Source: Cyprinodon diabolis
Lineage: Eukaryota > Chordata > Actinopteri > Cyprinodontiformes > Cyprinodontidae
DNA: 64,000 nt
Assembly (NCBI GenBank): GCA_030533445.1
Contig: CM060076.1
Coordinates: forward strand, 8,181,001 to 8,245,000
Direction: 5' to 3'
Within the stretch, counting starts at the first letter, position 1. Each line of letters opens with the position of its first letter. The notes beneath the pieces are model-generated. The model saw only the letters and a program-made list of their open reading frames with translations. It did no database searches and had not been told where the DNA came from. Below, one piece after another: positions 13,001 to 22,249 of the stretch. The position numbers were made by a program, and so were the translations under genes.

Positions 13001-13693
13001 AACGGTATTTTTATTGCTGTTATGATTATGAGTTTTTTCCCTCATTGCTGAATTTTTTTTTTTGATGTAAATTTTTTGATACACAATGCCCTTTGGAAAA
13101 AATGCCTTTTTTGGGCACATTACAGCTACAGTTCAATTAATAGACAGGAAATCTGAAAGGTGTGCCATGCATTTGTATTCAAACCAATTTTATCTGATAG
13201 CACTAAACTATTAGAATTGGTTGAAAAATGACCTAATTATTGAATAAGCTAGCTATGTGTCCCTCTGTCTCTTTGTCCTTACTGTGAATAGCCTGGTAAG
13301 AAATGCAGTTGATTATCACATGTTCCCTCCAAAACACTTTGAAAGAATATCTATTGAAAATATGAGATTTTAAATGCAGCTATTAATGTAATTTTGTGCA
13401 CAAATTTAGTTTGTTTTTCCTCTTAAATTAAAAATAAGAGTCTTGGATTTTAATTTCTGGATTATATTGACACTAACCAATCGCTTTATTGTTTATTTGC
13501 TCCAGAAGAGGGGGGCCGGCAGCTCTAAAGGTCAACAAGGTGATGGTGAATTCTTTGGAAGACACTCTGGGTGAGAAAGAAGTTTTCAGCATGATCTTTC
13601 TTGCACAGAATGAAAAGACTTTAACAAATCTTATCATTGTTTTCTACAGGAGGAAAACTGCCCACTCAGAAGCCCCTCGTTGCTCGCCTTTGA
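815..13693 (+). CDS. gnpat: GNPAT, dihydroxyacetone-phosphate acyltransferase (5' partial, 16 exons visible)
   Basis: The product transfers an acyl group from acyl-CoA to dihydroxyacetone phosphate in the peroxisome, the first step of plasmalogen synthesis. Sixteen exons join in frame: 815-1006, 3629-3805, 3869-3998, 4087-4214, 4307-4382, 5410-5561, 6266-6396, 7002-7240, 8462-8560, 8706-8879, 9575-9654, 9762-9902, 12300-12396, 12487-12580, 13506-13570 and 13650-13693, giving 672 codons and a TGA. All junctions are GT-AG. In visible numbering the acyltransferase motifs are SHRSYMD (His139, Asp144), GAFFIRR (about 182-188), EGTRSR (about 220-225) and VPVSISYE. The protein follows human GNPAT (680 residues, recalled) along its length and ends in Ala-Arg-Leu, a PTS1-like signal where human has Ala-Lys-Leu. 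The roughly 25 N-terminal residues must lie on an exon upstream of this window. No frameshift or stop interrupts the model. Confidence 0.96.
2346..3100. mobile_element. piggyBac-like MITE with TTAA duplication, in a gnpat intron
   Basis: TTAA occurs at 2342-2345 and 3101-3104, directly flanking ends that begin CCCTCTC and finish GAGAGGG. Subterminal copies of a TTGCAAATCTGCAAC-like palindrome occur at 2482-2493 and 3069-3084. TTAA duplication with CCCT/AGGG ends is typical of piggyBac non-autonomous elements. The 755-bp interior has no convincing transposase. Confidence 0.6.
3629..3805 (+). CDS. gnpat: gnpat exon: helical region before the acyltransferase core
   Basis: The exon has 59 codons in phase 0, with acceptor TTTTAG and donor GTAAGT. 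It encodes the segment around [16 protein letters not shown] and CVNEEGIQR, which is well conserved in GNPAT. Confidence 0.95.
3869..3998 (+). CDS. gnpat: gnpat exon: acyltransferase motif I (HX4D)
   Basis: A 63-bp intron separates this exon from the previous one. It encodes [13 protein letters not shown]; the His and Asp of SHRSYMD are the expected catalytic pair of glycerolipid acyltransferases. It ends one base into an Asp codon. Confidence 0.96.
4087..4214 (+). CDS. gnpat: gnpat exon: acyltransferase motif II
   Basis: The exon encodes the stretch with [19 protein letters not shown], motif II of the family. The preceding intron is 88 bp. The donor is GTGGAG, a weaker but acceptable site, and the reading frame into the next exon supports it. 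Confidence 0.95.
4307..4382 (+). CDS. gnpat: gnpat exon: acyltransferase motif III
   Basis: This short exon of 76 nt encodes [20 protein letters not shown], including the phosphate-binding EGTRSR motif. It ends one base into a Gly codon that is completed at 5410. Confidence 0.95.
5202..5222. repeat. (ATC)n microsatellite
   Basis: About seven tandem ATC units lie inside a gnpat intron. Confidence 0.9.
5410..5561 (+). CDS. gnpat: gnpat exon: acyltransferase motif IV
   Basis: The exon encodes LLNIVMDPF through [10 protein letters not shown] to [10 protein letters not shown], covering motif IV. It has acceptor CCAG and donor GTGAGT and ends in phase 0. Confidence 0.95.
5599..6122. mobile_element. 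probable MITE in a gnpat intron
   Basis: The left end AGGCTGATTTATACTTC is matched imperfectly by the reverse complement of the right end (AGGCTGGTTATACTC). The interior is GC-rich compared with the intron around it. The ends resemble fish elements that begin GGCTGATTTATACTTC. The target duplication is unclear, possibly TTA. Confidence 0.45.
6266..6396 (+). CDS. gnpat: gnpat exon after motif IV
   Basis: The exon encodes [20 protein letters not shown] and continues to NLIPR. It ends two bases into an Arg codon and has a GTAAAT donor. Confidence 0.94.
6456..6957. mobile_element. possible MITE in a gnpat intron
   Basis: The left end TACCCCTTTCCCACTGGC and the reverse-complemented right end TAAGCCTCTTTCATATTG are loosely similar. 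Both are followed by a GAAAACCTG motif, and an internal ACCAGG/CCTGGT pair and GGCTTTTxGTGG motifs are mirrored. No transposase is seen. Confidence 0.35.
7002..7240 (+). CDS. gnpat: gnpat exon, longest visible
   Basis: The exon is 239 nt. It begins by completing the split Arg codon and encodes [32 protein letters not shown] and FGAFLHWP, all collinear with human GNPAT. It ends before GTACGG. Confidence 0.94.
7833..7877 (+). repeat. retroposon 3'-tail-like fragment
   Basis: AATTTCCCTCTGGGATTATT followed by ATTCTGATTGTGATT resembles the common fish retroposon tail also visible near 53187 and, reversed, near 53640 and 41510. Confidence 0.4.
8462..8560 (+). CDS. gnpat: gnpat exon, variable linker
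   Basis: The exon is 99 nt, starts after a long pyrimidine tract and CAG, and encodes [20 protein letters not shown] onward. This is a poorly conserved part of GNPAT, so it is called mainly from splice sites and phase (2+96+1). Confidence 0.86.
8706..8879 (+). CDS. gnpat: gnpat exon, C-terminal helical domain
   Basis: The exon encodes the conserved [20 protein letters not shown]. It has acceptor GCAG and donor GTAAGA and is in phase with its neighbours. A 152-codon open frame on the opposite strand here is an antisense shadow. Confidence 0.93.
9024..9113 (+). repeat. LINE/SINE 3'-tail family, copy 1
   Basis: The sequence matches three other copies in the window (40344, 41831 and 59863). The shared core is TGCCTTGAGATGACATGTG followed by TGTGAATTGGCGC and TATAAATAAACTG. 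This copy lies in a gnpat intron. Confidence 0.75.
9575..9654 (+). CDS. gnpat: gnpat exon
   Basis: This 80-nt exon with acceptor CCAG and donor GTGAGG encodes [17 protein letters not shown], matching the human segment ending in ADEFIFLPG. Confidence 0.93.
9762..9902 (+). CDS. gnpat: gnpat exon
   Basis: The exon has 47 codons in phase 0 and encodes [25 protein letters not shown] and LDPFVQGYQ, collinear with human GNPAT. The next intron (9903-12299) is nearly 2.4 kb and carries a transposon. Confidence 0.94.
10685..10890 (+). pseudogene. transposon ORF remnant, YKSLES type
   Basis: Two blocks in different frames resemble a protein repeated in fish genomes. The first (10685-10756) reads [17 protein letters not shown]. 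The second (10789-10890) reads [18 protein letters not shown] and ends at a GTAAGC donor. The wording is like the N-terminal region of SWIM/YqaJ-domain transposon proteins, from memory of that family. A stop and frameshift separate the blocks, and no downstream domain survives. Confidence 0.55.
11155..11404 (-). pseudogene. THAP zinc-finger exon of a transposon
   Basis: The - strand frame starts with ATG at 11404. It shows a C-x3-C pair (CIVDC), the invariant Trp in [11 protein letters not shown], and CSLHF for the closing C-x2-H, spaced as in THAP DNA-binding domains. It stops exactly at a GTAAGT donor after HFHSG, the usual boundary of the first exon in THAP genes. No second exon is found before the element's other half, so it is probably a fragment. 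The frame itself is undamaged. Confidence 0.72.
12300..12396 (+). CDS. gnpat: gnpat exon
   Basis: A T-rich tract and CCAG precede this 97-nt exon. It encodes [18 protein letters not shown] and [11 protein letters not shown] and ends one base into a Gly codon. Confidence 0.92.
12487..12580 (+). CDS. gnpat: gnpat exon
   Basis: This 94-nt exon follows a 90-bp intron and encodes [20 protein letters not shown], a highly conserved GNPAT stretch. The donor is GTATGA. Confidence 0.93.
13506..13570 (+). CDS. gnpat: gnpat penultimate exon
   Basis: This 65-nt exon with acceptor CCAG and donor GTGAGA encodes [16 protein letters not shown]. It aligns with the region just before the human C-terminus and is in phase on both sides. 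Confidence 0.9.
13650..13693 (+). CDS. gnpat: gnpat terminal exon with PTS1-like C-terminus
   Basis: The last exon encodes [13 protein letters not shown] followed by TGA at 13691-13693. The final Ala-Arg-Leu fits the degenerate PTS1 consensus for import through PEX5. Human GNPAT ends Ala-Lys-Leu at the same place. Confidence 0.93.
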
Positions 13694-14470
13694 CTAAGCG
13701 ACGTCGGTCATCGGAGCGGGCGATCAGAGCACTTGGGTGGGGTTGCTCCTCTAAAGGTGGAACGATATGAAGCATCTCTGTGGGCTGATTCCTCCCTCTC
13801 CTGTCTGAGAGGTGGAACCGAACGTGTGGATCGGAAGAAAACTCCATCTGGTTTTTGTTAAGATTGGTTTTTCTCTTCCCCTCAGATGTTTTCCAGGGTT
13901 TAAATTATTCTTTTTATAAACCTACATTAACAAAGGATTAATGGGATCTAAAAAGGGTCAACCACAAGCTTCTTCTGATTTATTCAGAATGGTGGAAATT
14001 CTTTGTTCATCTTTATAACCTTTATATATGTCCTCTCTCGCCCTCTGAGTCGCTTTTTTTCCATGGTATTTCTGTTCTTCCTCTGCCCTCCTTTCCTCCT
14101 TTTTGAAGCACTTTGATGAATTTACTAATGCGGTGTGGTGTGGACCTATACCTTTTGATTTCCCTAAGATTAAATAGTCCCAGTCAGAAGTTGTTTTTCT
14201 TTATACACTAATTTCTGGCATTTCTTTAGGGTGGATGACTAAACAAACACCGATGTATTATTATTTTGGTGTTTTGGTGTAACTTTCTCTAATTCAAACA
14301 ACAGGTTCAGAATTGATAACTATAAACTAAGGTTTACCTTCATTAACATTTATGTGGTTAAATGTTCCTTCTAATTGACTGCATGTGGAATGTAGAATAT
14401 CTTTCTCTGGTTGTTTGACAACCTTTCTCAGCCAAATTAGGAAAGTTGAGTCATATTAAAGATGGTACAT
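13694..14470 (+). other. gnpat 3' UTR and downstream sequence
   Basis: Non-coding sequence follows the gnpat stop. ATTAAA-type hexamers occur near 14169 and 14454, but no clear canonical AATAAA is seen until about 15180, so the polyadenylation site cannot be fixed from sequence. Confidence 0.45.
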
Positions 14471-14479
14471 TTTCTTTTT

Positions 14480-14900
14480 TGATCTAAGTCTGGGCTTTGA
14501 TGAAGCTTTTCCAGAAGCTTCCTCCATGTTTAAACCTGATTTGATGAGTTTTTGAGGTAATTTTCTGGCATGCGATCCATTACTGCCCAGGTCTAAAAGA
14601 GCTAGATTTGCATTTAAGGTTTAAGAATATGGTTTTAGAGCAATTACACCAACGCAGCCCCACAGTATGATGCTGCCACCCTCATGCCTGACAGTAGGAA
14701 CAGTGTTTGAAGCGTTCATAGCCTCACTTTGATTTCTCCAAACATGTCTTATGTCAGTGGGGCCTAATTGGTCAGTCTTTTTTTTTGTCCATTTGGGCAT
14801 CTGAATTTTAGCTAAGCTTGTAGGTGAGGATGTTAGGACTCAAGCTTCTTTCTCGGCTTGATAATCTGGCTTGACTGTAAATGCCCACACCAGTGTTCCA
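14480..14900 (-). pseudogene. decayed Tc1-like transposase fragment
   Basis: Read on the - strand, 14660-14700 encodes a degraded form of the VKHGGGSIMLWGC signature of Tc1 transposases (TVRHEGGSIILWGC). Flanking sequence is recognisably Tc1-like but full of stops, and no inverted repeats remain. It lies downstream of gnpat. Confidence 0.6.
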
Positions 14901-14959
14901 GTTTCTTATTTGTGTAATGTAGCAAAGATTGCCTTTAACCTCTATGGTTCCTAGTGGAG

Positions 14960-17590
14960 CTACACAATGTAACAAATTCCAGTCAATGTTTCAGTATTAC
15001 AGCACGCAATGTCGCCATCTGGAATCATTTCTCTGATTTAATGTTTGGAAGGAGATTTTATTTTGACCTTGCTTCAAAATCCTGACTGCCAATGTTTGCT
15101 TTTTTTTTATATATAGATGCAAGGATACACTGCATATTGTTTTCAAGCCAAAACTTATTGTATGTTCTTAGTGCTAAAACAAATAAATCACGAAGGGACA
15201 ACAGTCCTGAATTGCAAGATGTTGCAACAGAAAAATTTTCAAATGCCTTCTTCATATCAAGCAACCTTTGCTCTTGAACATCCTAAGCACGTCAGTCAAG
15301 TCAGGTAGCTTTAACTTTAGTCAGGAAAGCTTTAAACATTAGATTAGAAGGTTGCAAAAGTGAAATGATCCTGATGCAGATCTGAACTGCCTATTTATAG
15401 GATTAATTTATGGGTTTTGCCTTAATGTCATAGTTGGTTAAAAGCCTGGTCAGTTCCAGTGGAAATAAACTGTATCAATGTTGCCCCAACCAGAAACCTT
15501 GCTAAGAAATTTTATGAATTCATTTGAACTGGTTTGGATTAGAGAAAATTTACATAAAAACATGTGTATTCATTTTTTTTTTCATATATTCAAATTGCTA
15601 CGTTCTAACATTCATGCCCCTGAGTTTATAAAAACATCTGAACACATCTACATGTAATCCAACCTTTAATCTCATGTTTTGTAAAGTAGAATTTTCTATA
15701 TTTTAGAAATGTGCCACATGGTTGAGCTTTTCCAGAACAATACTGTACACCTTTTGTATTTTTGGTTAATATAAACCTGATTCTTAAAGCTTAAACTTGA
15801 ACTGAGCCACAGTGAGAATAAATAAATTCAGTCATGTTTGTTTACACAGTGGAGATGTTGCTATATATGTGATAACAAATTTAAAATTGTTGCCAAGTTA
15901 CATGTAACCACTTGCCTAAGAAAACCATTTGATTGTTCTTTTGGTTTATTTCAGGGATTATTTTCCTCATGTTTTGTCTGAAGTTGTCAAAAAAGCAAAA
16001 TAGAAAATGTGTTAAGACTTTATGTATTATTATTTAAAGGTAACTTGTTTTCCTACGAGCTGGAGACTCATAAACACGAACATCTGGAGGTCAAATTGAG
16101 AAAATATTTTACCCCTAAAATCAATCTATGTTTTTATTTACTTTTCTTTTAGGTTAATGAAGTGGCTTGTTGGTACTTAAAAAAAATATCCTGGGAGTTG
16201 TTTATTCATTTATAGTTTCTCAAATCTTATCCCTCTTCAAACGGCAGATTGATGTTTGACTAAAAAACTGTTATGATTGAAGTTTTTAGGTTTCATTGGG
16301 GCAAAGCAAGGAAAAAGTATCCAATCCTCAGATTTGTTTAAACATCTGATTTCAATTTTAAAACCTTATTTTTTTTCTAATAGAGAAAGACATTAAGAAA
16401 TTATCTTTTCTGTGCAGTTAAGTACCAGAAAAAGAAAAGTTTAGATTCTAGACCAATGCTATGTCTTTGTCCTCTACAGATTTCTTTTTTGCTGGTGTAG
16501 AGAGAAAATAAATCAGACTTCCTCGCTATTTCAGTTGTTTCAAGGGTTTAGCATGCTGAGGTGCGTGAATCCTCACTAGTGCAGGCAGAGCCTCTACATG
16601 GAGTAGCATGATATGAAGTTGAATCATTGCAACATTTCCATACCTTTTGTAGCAGTGGTTAATTTGATATTTGAGGTAAAACTCTTCCTGCAGGATTCCC
16701 TCTAAACTGCATATTTAACATGATCAAATTACATGGGTGAAAAGTGATGCTGGAGTTGAAGCTGTGTTTCATAAAACTTTACAGGATTTCAAGTTAAATA
16801 CACAAAAAATAAAGAAGCAGTGAAATAAGAGCTTTTTAAGGCTAAGCTTTTTCAACGTTGGTGCTATTTAACCTTTTCAAATTATTGAGAAACTATTGGG
16901 TACTAGGACATGGTCACTTATTTATTTAAAAACACTTGTGTATACAAAATGAAAAAATAAATCTAAGTATAGATGGGCATTAAACAACCCTAATGTGACA
17001 GTTGAATGTTTCTGGGCTTTTTTCAATTATTTCCGACTGAATTTATTATGCACACAGTAAAGGGGGAAGATAATCTTCAAACATCAATTCATCAATAAAA
17101 TTAGGAAAAGGTTCAGTTAAAACCCAAGTTGGAATCTACAGCTTTTGAATTTAATTAGGCTTCACAATTGGTTGGTCTGATTTGTCATTTAAGTGTCTTT
17201 AGGCTTACAAATAACTAAAATTAAAACCTGTAAAATGAAGTTTGGTTTTATATGTTTCATACTTCTCAAGTGTGCTTCTTATCCTGTCAATTTCTTATCT
17301 AAAAGGAGATATGTGGTTATTAAAAAAAAAAAATTCTCCAGATTTTTTGCCTTTTGGTTACATTTTTCCAATTATTTCTGTCTTGAAGTAAAATAATTCA
17401 TTTTCAAATGTTAATGGAAGTGTTAAAAATGTTGCAACTGTATTCTTTTGCTGAGCTTTGAACAGGACAAGAAAGGAGGAAATTCTCCTGCTCCCTTAAG
17501 TGTACGCATTTACTCATTAAAAATCTAGAACTTGTTTTATCAGCTTTTTTTTATTAAGAACACTGTTTTTACTGCTTTTTGTACCATGAA
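14960..17590. other. intergenic, no gene recognised
   Basis: AT-rich sequence with several AATAAA hexamers (for example about 15182 and 15818). Short open frames are random. I see no repeat with clear ends. Confidence 0.5.
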
Positions 17591-17597
17591 CACAGAC

Positions 17598-17773
17598 GGC
17601 GAAGCAGCAGAAGAAAATCAGTCTGTATGAACACAGTCAGCTGAGGTCAGTTTTGTTTTTTGGTTTTCCAGCTTTATCATGTTTATTTATGTTTGTGCAT
17701 TTACTGTGTTAAACTGAGAGGCCTTTCACTACCAAACATGCAGGCTGTTGAAATAAAAAACATCTAATAAAGT
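17598..17773 (+). other. possible 3' terminal exon and polyadenylation signals
   Basis: A CACAG acceptor at 17597 is followed by a short open stretch reading TAKQQKKISLYEHSQLR and either a GTCAGT donor or read-through. Two AATAAA hexamers follow at about 17752 and 17768, with GT-rich sequence after them. This could be the tail of an unrecognised transcript or a distal gnpat poly(A) site, or chance. Confidence 0.25.
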
Positions 17774-19260
17774 GTTTTCAGATAGACCTGTCAGCCCTGA
17801 GTGTCTCTTTAATTTTATACAAACTTGGTTGTGTGATGAGGATTGACTTTGATAGTCACTAATGTCTCCATGGCTCTGAAAGGCGCTCTGCCTGTTTGAT
17901 GGCCCGTTCTCTTGTGGTTCAGAAAACCTCTTTGATCATACCCGATTAAAACATGAGCCCCGTGTTTGATCACGATAAAATCTTAGCTTTATCTGCTTCA
18001 AACCCTTACAGTGTTTTTTAATCTCTTATGCAGATGGGTAGTTACTTTGTGAAGAGGATGGAAGAAGTCTGGGAGCTTGATTGACAACTCTTTTTTTTTC
18101 CAAAATACTTGGACTTGAACCTTTTTTTTTATAGTTTTAAACAACATCTTCTAGACCCTTTAATAAGGTCCCAGTATCATTTCAAACATGAGTTGCTTTG
18201 AAAGGCATTAAGACTCTTAACACCCTGCAAGGCTTTATATTCATGAATATCTCCTCTGTGAGGGATTAACTCACTGCAGTATTATTTCCTCTGTTCAGAT
18301 GTAGTTAGAGCTGCTTAAAGCCATCAAAACCTTCCTTTTGCTTAATTCTTGAAACAGGATGACAATTTAATTTGCTTATGGCAGTGGTTAAAAAGGGAAG
18401 TCAAATGTTTACCATCAAACCTGACATGTCTACTTATTAAATCTGGAGGTGTGAGTTGTTTCCATTTTGCTATTTTGCTCCCGGTATTAGTGCAGCAAGA
18501 TTCCCACTCGGCCAGGAAAAGTATTTTTCAGATATGAATATATTCCCGACTCGTATTCCTTTTCCACCGTCTGAAAGATTAATCTATATATTCATTTGGT
18601 TGTTCATCCAACCGTTCTTTTTTTTCCTTCAGGTCTAAATATCTAGCTAAGATTATGTAGATTGTTTTGTATGAAAAATGTTGCTTACATTCCTAGAAAG
18701 GATTAAGTACAGTCCTTGAACATTTTGTGTCTAACTGTTTGCAATGAGGCTTTGCCTGGTTTTGTTTTTAGCCTCTAATTGTGGTGTTGCCAGAGAATAA
18801 GAAATCAGATCCCCTTATTGTTCCCCCGGTGCTATAAATTTAGCTTCTGTCTGCGTTGGTAGTGCTAACCTTCTTTAGCCTGCATGCTTAGTTCACTATT
18901 GCTCATCAGGTTTGCACAATCCTAGAGGTTGAGCTCCTCTGTGTCTTAATGCTGAAAAATACTTCTTAAAGTTGATTTTGCACAAAGAAAATGCCCAAGA
19001 AAAGACATAAGGATCAATTTGGGTGTTTATTTTAAAAGTTATGTTAATGACTTATGGGAAGAACATAGTTTAGTGGATAGATTGGGTGTTCCAAATGCCC
19101 CTCAAAGTTGTTCTACTTTGCGGAGGTTCATTCATGGTGGTGTTCTTGGACTGAACTTAGAGGAAGGCTACACTCTTGGACGAGAACCCATCCCACAGGA
19201 TAATCAGCATGCTTCTCTGTCAGCACTACACAACAATCTTTGTGGCCATTACCTCTTCAT
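17774..19260. other. intergenic, nothing recognised
   Basis: No repeat ends, RNA gene or protein similarity is evident. The 101-codon frame starting at 19019 runs into a MITE and looks fortuitous. Confidence 0.45.
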
Positions 19261-19268
19261 CTCTAGAC

Positions 19269-19656
19269 CAAGGGTCACCAACCTTTCTAAGGCTGAGGGC
19301 TACTTCATGGCTACCGAGTCATAGGAAGGGCTACCAATACTAACCTATGAACTGGAGGGATCACTGTTCACCTACAGTAAATCTCATCCATAAAAAGTCA
19401 TTTTCATTCTTATTTAATTCTTTTATTCATTTCTAATTTTCTTTTTAATATTGTCATTTTGAAACCACTGAAATATGATGAAATAGTTAACATGATGAAA
19501 TAATACATAAATGATTATAAAGAAGAGCAACAGAATAAAAAAAAATTAAACTTAACCCACTGAGTGAGTTCTTCTATTTTCAGAAGACGAAGAGGGCACC
19601 CCATGTGGTCCTTGAGGGCCCCTTGGTGCCCGTGGGCACCGCGTTGGTGACCCCTG
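19269..19656. mobile_element. hAT-type MITE (388 bp)
   Basis: The left end CAAGGGTCACCAACC and the reverse-complemented right end CAGGGGTCACCAACG form a terminal inverted repeat. Flanking octamers ctctagac (19261-19268) and ctctacac (19657-19664) differ at one base, an 8-bp duplication as made by hAT transposases. No coding capacity is seen. Confidence 0.82.
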
Positions 19657-19664
19657 CTCTACAC

Positions 19665-20311
19665 AAAAAAAGTTCACTAAAATGTGGGTTTAATTGATGC
19701 TATCTATCAAAACTGACCGAGTCTAAGCTATTTTGCAAAAAGAAAATAATGGACCAGACCAAAATTCAGTTAGGAAAGTTGGACCCAGAGAGTCTGATCA
19801 CAAATTGATGGAAGCGTTCCGATTTTTCATTTGAAAAATTTTTTTTCAAACCACCCTCTCCTTTTCTTCCACACCACAATAATATACTGTTTTATGTTAA
19901 TCTATCAAATAAAATCCTAATTATAGAATTATGTTTTGTTGCAAAATTTCAAATTTTAAGAGGTACAAATACTTCTACAGGGCACATTAAAAAAAATATA
20001 TGCATCACAAAAGTGGATTCAGTCACATTATAAAACAACAGCAGAGGAGGAAACGCAGCTTTATGAAGTACAATCACTAAGATGCAACATGAAACCCCCC
20101 TCTAGGTGGCAGACTTGTCTCTTTGTTCAGGGCATGATCTGTGGTAGGTTGTTGATGAACACACACGCTTATACACACACGCTTTGTCACAGCAGCATTT
20201 TTCATAAGGTTTTGTGGCGCCGCTGCTGACTAAGAGACTGCTGCCAGCAAATCCACCAGCTCCCATCCACAATGCCCTTTCTTTCATCGCCACTCTGACA
20301 AATTATAGGTT

Positions 20312-20350
<39 letters not shown>

Positions 20351-21878
20351 TATATACACACTCTGGTCCTTTCATTCTTCTAAGCATCTATTCAGCCCTC
20401 CACTTCCTTCTGCTTTCTCCTTCTCTCCATCTGTATCCGTCTCTAGGAGGTGTCAGCTGCAGCCATATCAGCACTTTATCTGCTACGTTATGACAAGCTC
20501 TTATTGAAAGGGGATGCGGATGAACACAAACACGGATTCAGGAGGGCAACACCCAAATAAACTACCTGCTGACCAGTGGCAGAGGCTTGGAAGGGAAAGG
20601 AGGGATTGACTGCTGGTCTGTAACCAAAACTGCTTTATCTTTAGTTTGTCTTTTGTCCTATAGGTCTGACAATTCATTCCTTTACTCTCTGTTTGTGTAA
20701 GTGCACGTTAAAGTGTGCCTAAGTTCTCGCTGGTGGTGGAGTTCTGCCCTAGAGGGGTCTGTGGAGGTATGTATGGGGAAAATTGATCAAAGGAGAAAAG
20801 GGACCCTGGTGGGTAATGCTTCAGCGCTTAACCTTAGGTAATAGTGGGTTGATGGATTCAGTTCATTTCCAGCAGCAGATCCTGTTTATCAGCCCTCTGC
20901 TGCAGGCTAAAGCTCAGAGAAGAACAGCGGTCAATGTCAAATCTGAAAGCTGCTAAAGGAAACAAGGGAGACTTAGACTTTTAAAAGTTGCCTAATTTGA
21001 GTTAGATAAATTGCTGTTCAGAAGTATTTTCCCCTAGTAGATATTCTTACTTATTTTTTGTCACACTGAAATGATTTAGATCGTATAATAATATAATATA
21101 ATTTAACATGAAAATGAGTGACTTGTTTTAGAAATAAAGATTTAATTTACTGAGTGGAAAAAGGTGAACCCAATCAATCTGGCCCTATGTGAAAAATGTA
21201 TCACCTCCATATGTTTATTAATGAATTAACCTGGCCTGAGGAATTCAGCATAAAAATAATCCCCTACTGAGTTCCCAAGATCCCACATATTTGTGACAAT
21301 GCATAGTAGGACTTGCTGTAACAGCACAACATATAGTGGAAATAGCATCAAATACCTTCCATACATCCCACAGGAATTTAGCTGTGAGTTGCTGCAGGTT
21401 GAGGAAACTTATAGCTGAAAATATCTTTAACTAATCCCAAAAGAATAAAGCATGTGACTCAGCTTTTGTTTTTCCTCACCAAGTTCCCTGCTGGTCCCAA
21501 AAGTCTCCCCATTAGGGGGTGAAAAGCCCAAAGGAACTGCTTTGTAATCAATGTAGAGTAATGGTAGAGCTGTGGGATATTTAGGCATTCAGTGTTTGTT
21601 ATTTTAGTTTTTAAATTGTTTTGAGTAGTGCCTTCTCTGAAAAGAACATTGGCTGTGTTACTTCAGGACAACAGGAAGAATCAGCCTCAGATGCATTGAT
21701 TGAAAATACATTTATTGTTGTAATTCCCATCCCAGTTCCCAAAGGGCAAACACTCAGAGAAAAGTGCAATGGAGTGGCATAAAATTTATGAAATAATTAA
21801 TAAACATGAACAAATTAAAGTAAATGTAAAACATATTTAGCGATAAATCATACAAAGGATTAGTAAAGTTAATGATAA
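19665..21878. other. intergenic with a TA microsatellite
   Basis: Apart from the TA run at 20314-20347 I recognise no gene or bounded repeat. Open frames near 20214-20507 are produced by the TA tract. Confidence 0.5.
20314..20347. repeat. (TA)n microsatellite
   Basis: About 17 TA units, followed by a short imperfect TA extension. Confidence 0.95.
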
Positions 21879-21880
21879 TA

Positions 21881-22086
21881 CAGTGGGGCAAAAAGTATTT
21901 AGTCAGCCACCAATAGTGCAAGTTCTCCCACTCAAAAAGATGAGAGAGGCCGGTAATTTTCATCATAGATATACCTCAACTATGAGAGACAAAATGAGAA
22001 AAAAAAATCCAGAAAATCACATTGTCTGATTTTTGGGACCAAATAATTTATTTGCAAAATATGGTGGAAAATAAGTATTTGGTCAG
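21881..22086 (+). repeat. left inverted repeat (IR/DR) of the Tc1 element
   Basis: The mate, in reverse complement, lies at about 23290-23488. Putative transposase-binding direct repeats sit at the outer edge (about 21890-21904) and the inner edge (about 22072-22086). The main difference between arms is a short indel near 22035. Confidence 0.88.
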
Positions 22087-22249
22087 TTACAAACAAGCAT
22101 GATTTCTGGCTCTCACAGACCTGTAACTTCTTCTGTAAGGCTCCTCTGTCCTCCACTCGTTACCTTCATTAATGGCACCTGTTTGAACCCGTTATCAGTA
22201 TAAAAGACACCTGTCCACAACCTCAAACAGTCACACTCTAAACTCCACC

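Noticed and set aside
19019..19324. 101-codon open frame
   Set aside because: Its last third is the end of a hAT MITE; the remainder shows no family features.
20214..20507. Overlapping frames rich in Tyr-Ile repeats
   Set aside because: Produced by translating the TA microsatellite.
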